From contig JANPDA010000501.1 of NCBI GenBank assembly GCA_031431235.1, forward strand, positions 1 to 21,989: 21,989 nucleotides of DNA, given 5' to 3'. Position 1 is the first letter of the stretch. Each line of letters starts with the position of its first letter. The notes below the pieces were generated by a model. The model ran no database searches. It was not told the origin of the DNA and worked only from the letters and a program-made list of their open reading frames with translations. Made by a program: the position numbers and the translations under genes. This document shows, piece after piece, positions 14,382 through 20,357 of this stretch. The DNA comes from JANNSW01 sp031431235. Its GTDB lineage: Bacteria > Pseudomonadota > Alphaproteobacteria > Rhizobiales > Hyphomicrobiaceae.

Positions 14382-15190
14382 GCACCGTGCGCAGCTGGGA
14401 AGGCGAGGGCGGCAAGCGCTTCAGGCTCGGCTATATCCTGGCGTTCCTCGCCTTTCTCTATGTGCCGATCCTGCTGCTGCCGCTGTTCTCGTTCAACGAT
14501 GCGATCTATGTGGCGTTGCCGCTGAAGGGCTTCACGACCAAATGGTACGGTCAGCTGTTCGCCAACAAGGTGCTGCACCAGACGTTGTGGAACAGTCTCG
14601 AGGTTGCGCTTGCCGCATCGCTGATCTCGACCGCGCTCGGCGTGTTCGCGGCCAAGGCCTTCACCCGCTACGAGTTCCGCGGCCAGAGGCTGACCTATGG
14701 CATGGTGATGCTCGCCATGATCCTGCCGGAGGTGCTGGTCGGTATCTCGCTCCTGCTCTGCCTCAACGCGCTCGGCATTCCACTCGGGCTGCATGCGGTG
14801 CTGTTCGGGCACGTGTTGTTCTGCCTGCCGTTCGCGGTGTCGGTGCTGATGTCGCGGCTGGAGGGTTTCGACAGGAGCCTGGAGGAAGCCTCCCTCGACC
14901 TGGGCGAGAGCGGCTGGATGACGTTCTGGCGGGTGACGTTCCCGCTGATCCTGCCGGCCATCGTGTCGAGCCTGCTGCTCACCTTCACCATCTCGTTCGA
15001 CGAGTTCATCCTCGCCTTCTTCCTCTCCTCGACCGAGACCACCATGCCCGTCTACATCTGGGGCCAGCTGCGCTTTCCCCAGAAGCTGCCGGAGGTGCTC
15101 GCGCTCGGCACATTCATCATCGTCGTCTCAACCGCCTTGATCGTCATCTCGCAGATGGTGCGCGGCGAGGAGATCACGCATGCGCGCTGA
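14378..15190 (+). CDS. ABC importer permease, PotC-like
   Basis: The 270-residue second permease of the importer is of the PotC type. Six membrane segments begin with LGYILAFLAFLYVPILLLPLF. WNSLEVALAASLISTALGVFAA and the EAA loop (EEASLDLGESGWMTFWRVTFP) are characteristic, followed by ISFDEFILAFFLS near the end, a strong PotC-group marker. The ATG at 14378 overlaps the upstream stop (ATGA), so I use it rather than the longer in-frame opening far upstream that runs through the first permease. It is expected to form a heterodimer with the PotB-like protein. The ATPase gene follows after 51 bases. Confidence 0.92.
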   Translation: MSTVRSWEGEGGKRFRLGYILAFLAFLYVPILLLPLFSFNDAIYVALPLKGFTTKWYGQLFANKVLHQTLWNSLEVALAASLISTALGVFAAKAFTRYEFRGQRLTYGMVMLAMILPEVLVGISLLLCLNALGIPLGLHAVLFGHVLFCLPFAVSVLMSRLEGFDRSLEEASLDLGESGWMTFWRVTFPLILPAIVSSLLLTFTISFDEFILAFFLSSTETTMPVYIWGQLRFPQKLPEVLALGTFIIVVSTALIVISQMVRGEEITHAR

Positions 15191-15241
15191 ATCGAGGCTC
15201 CCGCCATCCGGCCGCTTTGCCGGGATCAGGATTGTCAGAGA

Positions 15242-16384
15242 ATGTCCGCTCAGAGCCGAACTGCAGGGCAGAAGATGACCCCGACAGCCGACAACACCAT
15301 CATCGACGTCCGCAACGTGACGAAGCAGTTCGGACCGGTGAAGGCCGTCGACGATGTCGACCTGAAGATCGGTCGTGGCGAGTTCTTCTCGCTGCTGGGG
15401 CCATCCGGCTGCGGGAAGACGACGCTGCTGAGGATGCTGGCCGGCTTCGAGTATCCCAGCTCCGGCGAGATCGTGATCGACGGCGAGGACATGTCGGATG
15501 TGCCGCCAAACCTGCGGCCGACCAAGATGGTGTTCCAGAGCTACGCCATCTTCCCGCATCTGAACGTCGGCCAGAACATCGCCTACGGCCTGCGCAAGCT
15601 CCGCCTCACGGCTGAGGAGCAGCGCCGCCGGGTCGATGAGATGCTCGACATGATCAAGCTCCAGGGCTTTGCCGAGCGGCGCTCCGACCAGCTTTCGGGC
15701 GGCCAGCGCCAGCGCATCGCGCTCGCGCGCGCGCTCGTCTGCGAGCCCAGCGTGCTGCTGCTGGACGAGCCGCTCGGCGCGCTCGACAAGAAGCTGCGCG
15801 AGGAGATGCAGATCGAGCTGCGGCAGTTGCAGGAGCGGCTGAAGATCACCTTCGTGTTCGTGACCCACGACCAGGAGGAGGCGCTGGCGCTCTCCGACCG
15901 CATCGCCGTGATGTTCAAGGGCCAGGTGCTGCAGGTCGCCGACCCCCATGGACTCTACGAGCGGCCGTCCTCGCCCGAGGTCGCCGCCTTCATCGGCAGC
16001 ATGAATTTCGCGTCGGGCGAGGTGAAGGGCCGCGAGGGCGACCGGATCGTGATCGAGGCCCAGGGGCTCGGCATGCTGAAGGCGAGGCCGCCCGAGGGGT
16101 TCAGCGCAACGGCCGGCTCGCCGGTGACGATCGCCATCCGGCCCGAGAAGCTCACGTTGAGCTCGGGCCGCTCGGGCAACGGCGCCGGCGTCGAAGGCCG
16201 GATCGCGGCAACCGCCTATCTGGGAGACCGCAGCCACTATTTCGTGAAGGTCGAGGGGCTCGACCGGCTGATCGCGGTCGCCGCCCAGAACGTCGATTCC
16301 TCGATCGAAGGCTGGCTCTCGGCCGGCGAGCCGGTGCGGGTGACGTGGCGCGAGGACGGCGTAGTGGTGCTGGCGGGGCGGTAG
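15242..16384 (+). CDS. ABC importer ATPase, PotA-like
   Basis: The 380-residue ATP-binding subunit energises the importer from the cytoplasmic face. Walker A GPSGCGKTT is at 53-61, the Q-loop at MVFQSY (96-101), the signature LSGGQ at 151-155, Walker B LLLDEP at 172-177 and the switch His at 209. A TOBE-type domain (about 295-375, with IAIRPEKL) is typical of PotA and related importers. The start may be the ATG at 15242 or the one at 15275; the latter has AGGG six bases upstream and the first 11 residues look unconserved. No gene for a periplasmic binding protein follows, although one is normally required. Confidence 0.93.
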   Translation: MSAQSRTAGQKMTPTADNTIIDVRNVTKQFGPVKAVDDVDLKIGRGEFFSLLGPSGCGKTTLLRMLAGFEYPSSGEIVIDGEDMSDVPPNLRPTKMVFQSYAIFPHLNVGQNIAYGLRKLRLTAEEQRRRVDEMLDMIKLQGFAERRSDQLSGGQRQRIALARALVCEPSVLLLDEPLGALDKKLREEMQIELRQLQERLKITFVFVTHDQEEALALSDRIAVMFKGQVLQVADPHGLYERPSSPEVAAFIGSMNFASGEVKGREGDRIVIEAQGLGMLKARPPEGFSATAGSPVTIAIRPEKLTLSSGRSGNGAGVEGRIAATAYLGDRSHYFVKVEGLDRLIAVAAQNVDSSIEGWLSAGEPVRVTWREDGVVVLAGR

Positions 16385-16481
16385 GGCATAGAGCGAAGGT
16401 TGTGAATGGTAAGTCCTAAGTCGGACCAGGGCGCAACTGCACGCCGCCCGCTCGACCGGCCAAGTAATCCGCAAGCGCCAT

Positions 16482-16510
16482 TTGTTACTTTCATGCCGAT
16501 CCGCTATGCT
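16482..16510 (+). promoter_or_regulatory. Promoter giving a leaderless MNT-HEPN transcript
   Basis: TTGTTA (16482-16487) and TATGCT (16505-16510) are separated by exactly 17 bases. The ATG of the MNT gene is at 16518, seven bases after the -10 box, just where transcription should begin. No ribosome site precedes the ATG, which fits leaderless translation. Confidence 0.5.
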
Positions 16511-16517
16511 TGCCTGC

Positions 16518-16832
16518 ATGACGACTCCCGATCCCATACTCACCCGGTTCCGGGCCGCGCTGACCGAGCTCTACGGCGACCGCATCGAACGGGTCGTGCT
16601 GTTCGGCTCGCGCGCGCGCGGCGACGACAAGTCGGACAGTGACTACGATGTCGCCTTGTTCCTCGAGGACATGACCGACACTTGGCAGGAGATCGACCGT
16701 ATCGTCGCGCTCGAGCACGCCATCCGCGACGACACCGGGGTCGATATCCACACCATGCCGTTCCCTGCTGAAAGTTGGCGCAAACGAACCCCCTTGATGC
16801 ACGAAATCCGCAAGGACGGGCTCGACCTATGA
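16518..16832 (+). CDS. MNT-domain nucleotidyltransferase, antitoxin-like
   Basis: This minimal nucleotidyltransferase has 104 residues. The motif is complete: Gly30-Ser31, ten residues, then Asp42-x-Asp44 (GSRARGDDKSDSDYDV), with a third acidic residue at Asp76 (GVDIH). In MntA-HepT systems such proteins neutralise the HEPN partner by adding AMP to it, and the intact active site fits that. Its stop overlaps the HEPN start (ATGA). I chose the ATG at 16518; one codon set earlier, at 16506, falls inside the -10 box. The ORF opens without a Shine-Dalgarno. Pairing with the next gene makes a toxin-antitoxin role likely. A house-keeping role is possible. Confidence 0.86.
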   Translation: MTTPDPILTRFRAALTELYGDRIERVVLFGSRARGDDKSDSDYDVALFLEDMTDTWQEIDRIVALEHAIRDDTGVDIHTMPFPAESWRKRTPLMHEIRKDGLDL

Positions 16833-17236
16833 CGCCTGAAACGTCATCATTCCTCGCCGCCGCCGACCGAGCCCTCTCGGATGCCCACACCATCCTGTCG
16901 GTCGATGTTCCAAACCAAGCCGCGCGCCTGGCCTACTACGCCCAGTTCCACGCCGCCCAAGCGCTGATCTTCCAGCGCACGGGCAAGATCGCCAAGACCC
17001 ACAAAGGCGTCGACAGGGAATTCCACAAATTAGCGAAAGCCGAACCGACATTCACATCAGGTTTAGCCACGCAACTGTCGAAGGCCTACCGCTACAAGGA
17101 AATTGCCGACTACGACACCGATACCGCGACACCCATCACGTCACCGCTTGCACGCGACGCCATCGCCGCCGCCGAGCGCTTCGTTGCCGTCGTCCGGCGC
17201 GTCCTCACAGTCCCGCCGGCACCGCCCACTCCGTAG
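16829..17236 (+). CDS. HEPN-domain protein, toxin-like partner of MNT
   Basis: The 135-residue helical HEPN protein is of the PF05168-like kind. The core reads RLAYYAQFHAAQALIFQRTGKIAKTHKGV (33-61), with the conserved tyrosine pair, the FHAA block and KTH. YRYKEIADYD (87-96) marks the next helix. HepT-type toxins of the DUF86 branch cut RNA through an Rx4HxY motif. Here Arg33 and His41 are seven residues apart and no such motif is seen, so RNase action is uncertain. The start overlaps the MNT stop. The Pro-rich tail (VPPAPPTP) is unusual. The gene converges on the Rieske operon, and a small minus-strand ORF overlaps its end. Confidence 0.85.
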   Translation: MTPETSSFLAAADRALSDAHTILSVDVPNQAARLAYYAQFHAAQALIFQRTGKIAKTHKGVDREFHKLAKAEPTFTSGLATQLSKAYRYKEIADYDTDTATPITSPLARDAIAAAERFVAVVRRVLTVPPAPPTP

Positions 17237-17332
17237 CGTGCACGGCGCCGCTTCCCGCGCCAGCTCCCGCCACAGCGCTTGCCGCGAGACGCCAAGCTCG
17301 GTGGCGACCTGCGCCTTGCGACCCGGACTCAC
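17141..17332 (-). CDS. Doubtful small ORF with an HTH-like start
   Basis: A 63-codon frame opens with GTG at 17332, 7 bases beyond the SRPBCC stop on the same strand. Residues 4-24 (GRKAQVATELGVSRQALWREL) look like a helix-turn-helix. The last 96 bases run antisense through the 3' end of the HEPN gene, and that part looks like shadow sequence rich in Arg and Cys. It could be a decayed regulator fragment or a real third gene of the operon. The ribosome site is poor. I would not call it without more evidence. Confidence 0.2.
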   Translation of the reverse strand: MSPGRKAQVATELGVSRQALWRELAREAAPCTLRSGRCRRDCEDAPDDGNEALGGGDGVACKR

Positions 17333-17339
17333 TCACCAC

Positions 17340-17786
17340 TCACCCCTGCTTGAACCGCCGCGCGAGCTCGCCCAGGCCCGATTTGTAGACCGAGGTGATG
17401 AGCGCGACCATCTCGGCCTGCTTGCCGGCCTCGGGCTCGAAGCTCGAGAACCATTCGAAGAAGGTCTCGCCCGTCGCCGTCACCGGCTTCAGCCGGATGG
17501 TGGAGCGGTAGTTGTGGAATGGCAGCGGGGTCTCGGTCATCGCGTAGGAGTAGGTGCGCTCGGCGTCCGAGCGGGAGATCTGCAGCTCCGTCAGCCGCGC
17601 GCCGTCGGGCATGCCGAGCTCGCGCATCGCGCCGACGGTGCCAGCCCTGACGCCACCCTTCAGCTCGCAGGACTTGATCACCGGCAGCCATTCGGCAAGC
17701 CGCTCGAACGGGCCGGCCAGCGCCCAGACCGCCTCGATCGAGGCGGGAATGACGGCACTCTCGTAGACCTTGATCGACGACACCAT
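17340..17786 (-). CDS. SRPBCC-family (START-like) protein
   Basis: The 148-residue product has a single SRPBCC helix-grip domain that binds hydrophobic ligands. The family pattern is clear: IPASIEAVWALAGPFERLAEWLPVI, VGAMRELGMPDGARLTELQ, YSYAMTETPLPFHNYRSTIRL and FFEWFSSFEP. Small members like this (polyketide cyclase/MxaD-like) often sit beside oxidation enzymes and have no fixed reaction. The ATG at 17786 has GGAGG five bases upstream; the frame is open to 17903 but that part overlaps the Rieske gene. It lies 62 bases after the Rieske stop, so the two are probably co-transcribed and it may bind the Rieske product or substrate. Confidence 0.87.
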   Translation of the reverse strand: MVSSIKVYESAVIPASIEAVWALAGPFERLAEWLPVIKSCELKGGVRAGTVGAMRELGMPDGARLTELQISRSDAERTYSYAMTETPLPFHNYRSTIRLKPVTATGETFFEWFSSFEPEAGKQAEMVALITSVYKSGLGELARRFKQG

Positions 17787-17848
17787 GACAGCCTCCGCGT
17801 GATCACACGGGACAATGTGTGCGCCCGATCCGCCGGAATTGCCAGACC

Positions 17849-18997
17849 TCAACCCGCTTCCAACATCTGCCGCGCCAGATACCTCTGGAACTCCCAGATG
17901 CAATTCTCCTTGGGCGAGAGCCGACCGGAGACGGCGTGGCGCGAGGTGGCGTTCGACTGGATCGCCTCGATGATGCCGCGGTCCTCGTTGTTGATCCTGT
18001 CGAACGTCGCCCGCAGCTTACGCTTGCGCTCCTCGCCCGCCTCGCCTTCCGGCATCGCGCCCGGATAGGCATCCACCCCCCAGCGCACGCGTACGTGGCC
18101 CGGCCCCCGCGGCCGCAGCGAGATCCAGAACAGCCGCTCGGCGGAGACCGAGCACAGATGGGTCGGGAAGACGCCGAAGATCGGATACTCGACCTGCTCG
18201 GCCTCGGTAAGAGCCCCGTTCAGCACGCCCATCTCGCCGCCATGCTCGTAGGCGACGCCGGGCGGGCGCACCTGCGTGTAGATGGTCCAGGCCTCCTCGC
18301 CCTTCTCCCCGTGTTGCGTGAGCCGCGTCGGTAGCGCCGGGTCGACGGTCGTGCGGTGCGCGATGAAGGAATGGTAGGGCTCGGAGAAATTCTCGAACAG
18401 GATCTTCCAGTTGCAGGCCCAGGTTTCCTCCACCCGTATCACCGTGCGATAGCTCGCAAGCGAATGGTTGTGGAAGCGCTGCGAGAGCCGTGCGAGGCGG
18501 GGCGTCAAGGGTAGCGCATCCCGGTCCGGGCTCACATAGACGAAGCCTTCCCAGATCTCGGTCCCCAGCTCCGGCAGGCAGACGTCCTTGGGGCTGAAAC
18601 TCTCCGGCATGTAGAGCGCCGAGACGAGCCTGCCGGCAAGGTCATAGGTCCAGGCGTGATAAGGGCAGACGATGCGCTTGGCGTTGCCGGAGCCCTCGAG
18701 CAGCCGCGCCGCGCGGTGCCGGCAGATGTTGGGGAAGGCGCGGATCGCGCCCTCCCCGTCGCGAACGACGAAGATGGGATCGCCCGCAAGATCATCGGTC
18801 AGATAGTCGCCGGGCTCCGTCAGCTCATCGGCGCGTCCGACGCATTGCCACGCACGGCGGAAGATGCGCTCCTCCTCGATCGCCGCGAACCCCTCGTGCG
18901 AGAAGACAGCCGGGGGCAGCGCGAGGCCATCCTCCAGCGGGAGCGCCGCGATGCGGGCGAGATCGGACAGGAGATTGATCGAGCTTGGCTGCGACAT
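17849..18997 (-). CDS. Rieske non-heme iron oxygenase, alpha subunit
   Basis: The 382-residue product has a Rieske domain with Cys92-x-His94 and Cys111-x2-His114. The catalytic domain has the mononuclear iron ligands His209, His214 and Asp339, in NWKILFENFSEPYHSFIAH and INNEDRG. The residue three before the first iron His is Glu206, where ring-hydroxylating dioxygenases have Asp. Glu there is described for carnitine monooxygenase CntA, which suggests the quaternary-amine or related branch. Such enzymes need a reductase, and none is in the window. The ATG at 18997 follows GGAGGAG at good distance. The SRPBCC gene is downstream. The substrate is unproven: carnitine, betaine-like or an aromatic acid. 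Confidence 0.9.
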   Translation of the reverse strand: MSQPSSINLLSDLARIAALPLEDGLALPPAVFSHEGFAAIEEERIFRRAWQCVGRADELTEPGDYLTDDLAGDPIFVVRDGEGAIRAFPNICRHRAARLLEGSGNAKRIVCPYHAWTYDLAGRLVSALYMPESFSPKDVCLPELGTEIWEGFVYVSPDRDALPLTPRLARLSQRFHNHSLASYRTVIRVEETWACNWKILFENFSEPYHSFIAHRTTVDPALPTRLTQHGEKGEEAWTIYTQVRPPGVAYEHGGEMGVLNGALTEAEQVEYPIFGVFPTHLCSVSAERLFWISLRPRGPGHVRVRWGVDAYPGAMPEGEAGEERKRKLRATFDRINNEDRGIIEAIQSNATSRHAVSGRLSPKENCIWEFQRYLARQMLEAG

Positions 18998-19139
18998 CGG
19001 CTCCTCCAAGTGTCGGGCTCGCGGCATCGGAATCAGGCCGCGGGTCCTCGACTGCTGTTGCTAAGTGCGCGCCCCAAAACAACTGCTCCGTCTTCCCAAG
19101 CGATCGAAGCTCCGGCATTCAGCGGGGGCGGAGATCGAC

Positions 19140-19226
19140 CCGGGATCCAGGGCACCGGACGGGCCAGTCCCCGGACGGGATCGTGCGAGTTGTTGTGCCT
19201 TCGGCCCTTTTCGTGCTGGATCCCGG
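19140..19226. repeat. Inverted-repeat element upstream of the Rieske gene
   Basis: CCGGGATCCAG (19140-19150) and CTGGATCCCGG (19216-19226) are perfect 11-bp inverted arms. Between them is a direct repeat CCGGACGGG (19155-19163 and 19171-19179). CCGGGAAGACGG follows at 19252-19263, one base from the core seen near 80, 180 and 4200. The element fills much of the 297-base gap between the Rieske start (18997) and the RES stop (19295). I see no gene in this gap. It resembles a REP-type or miniature mobile unit. Confidence 0.55.
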
Positions 19227-19294
19227 CTCAGCGCTCCCGTTGGTCGCTTGGCCGGGAAGACGGCGGGGCGAGAAATGGGCTCGATGAAACCGAT

Positions 19295-19867
19295 TCACTT
19301 GTTTTTGCGGGCCTCCTGAGGCTTTGATTGCGCTTCCTTCCAGGCAGGCCAGTTGATGTCGAGCGTTTCTTCGACATGCAATGCCGTGCTGAGATCGAGC
19401 CTGTCCAGGAACAGAATGAGATTGAGGCAAGCCCGGCGTGCGCTCGGAACCATCAGGCCGTCATACTCGAGGAAGTAGGCGGCAGAACCGATTGCCTGCG
19501 TCCGCGCATGGGCCGCAGATTTGAAGTCGGCCTCCGCAACGCCGAGCACGTTCAGCGCAGAGAGATCGGCCAGATGCAAGGTGCGCTCGGTCAGCACGCG
19601 CAAGCGGCTGAGCTTCAGATGCGCGGAGGAGAATACGGGCGCGCGCGACAGATGATGATAGGTTTCCGCAATCGCGCCATCCGCTGCGAGGCTGGTGTAA
19701 AGGGCATCGGGTCCGCCTGCCGGCGACCAGCGGCCGCCCGCCGAGCTGCCTCGGAGAGGATCCCTCGATGCCCAGGTTGCGCGCCACGCGTCGCCTGCGA
19801 AGCTGACGCTTGGAAGTTGCCCGATCGCGTCGAGCAGCTCTCGATCGTGCCGCGGCATGGCAGCCAT
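19295..19867 (-). CDS. RES-domain toxin
   Basis: The 190-residue RES-domain protein is the toxin of a RES-Xre (MbcT-like) type II toxin-antitoxin pair. Studied members break down NAD+ in the cytoplasm. Seen are GGRWSP (44-49), with the conserved Arg, ALYTS (55-59), AIAETYHH (65-72), with the Glu, and YDGLMVPSARR (135-145), with the Ser, so the R-E-S residues look intact. The C-terminal block LNLILFLDRLD is also typical. The start may be the ATG at 19867 or the one at 19858; the former follows AGGT. It begins six bases after the antitoxin stop, in the usual antitoxin-first order. Confidence 0.92.
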   Translation of the reverse strand: MAAMPRHDRELLDAIGQLPSVSFAGDAWRATWASRDPLRGSSAGGRWSPAGGPDALYTSLAADGAIAETYHHLSRAPVFSSAHLKLSRLRVLTERTLHLADLSALNVLGVAEADFKSAAHARTQAIGSAAYFLEYDGLMVPSARRACLNLILFLDRLDLSTALHVEETLDINWPAWKEAQSKPQEARKNK

Positions 19868-19873
19868 TTCGAC

Positions 19874-20212
19874 CTATACGTAGGTTGTTGCCGCCAGCCG
19901 CTCGATCGCGGCAAGCACCTCTTCGGTCCTGCTGTCATGAATGAGATCGATTGCACGCTCTCCGCCGAGCATCTCGTTGCGGGAGTAGAGCCATACCCGC
20001 GTTTCGTCGCGGCTGTAGAACTCTGCGAGGCGCATGGTCGTGTATCGCAAGTCGGACAGGATCAACTGGGCCCTGGGCTGCGGGTCGGCCTTTCCCGACG
20101 ACCAGCGCGAGACGGTTGCCTTCGAGACGTTGGTGATGTTGGCGATGTCGACGCCCGAGAGCGCTCCGGCATCACGGAGATCGTCGAGCGTCTTGGTAAC
20201 GGCTGTCGACAT
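19874..20212 (-). CDS. Xre/MbcA/ParS-type antitoxin
   Basis: The 112-residue antitoxin has two parts. A helix-turn-helix at about 19-43 (SGVDIANITNVSKATVSRW) binds DNA. A C-terminal DUF2384-like toxin-binding domain (TRVWLYSRNEMLGGERAIDLIHDSRTEEVLAAIERL) follows the WL..pn..L.G..p.dll..g pattern. It should block the RES active site and repress its own promoter. The ATG at 20212 follows AGGTAGGA; the frame remains open to 20269 without a better start. The toxin gene follows after six bases. A 9-bp inverted repeat lies about 77 bases upstream. Confidence 0.9.
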   Translation of the reverse strand: MSTAVTKTLDDLRDAGALSGVDIANITNVSKATVSRWSSGKADPQPRAQLILSDLRYTTMRLAEFYSRDETRVWLYSRNEMLGGERAIDLIHDSRTEEVLAAIERLAATTYV

Positions 20213-20278
20213 GGGTCCTACCTCGCTGTGTGGAAACCCAAATGATGGAGTGGCGGCATCACAATCCAATCGACAATC

Positions 20279-20319
20279 AAACTACATTTCGGTTTCATAC
20301 GCGTCAATCTTGAAACCGA
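20279..20319 (-). promoter_or_regulatory. Antitoxin promoter and candidate operator
   Basis: Reading the minus strand, TTGACG (20307-20302) and TAGTTT (20284-20279) are 17 bases apart. The first matches a -35 box well; the second is a weak -10. TCGGTTTCA (20289-20297) and TGAAACCGA (20311-20319) are perfect 9-bp inverted arms with a 13-base gap that overlaps the -35 box, a layout suited to autorepression by the Xre antitoxin. The element also lies just beyond the amidase stop, so a terminator role is an alternative. Confidence 0.45.
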
Positions 20320-20357
20320 TCTGCGCATTGATCGTTCGACAAACCACCGACTTGCCC

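Noticed and set aside
15128..16543. 471-codon minus-strand open frame
   Set aside because: Antisense of the ABC ATPase, which has complete Walker and signature motifs.
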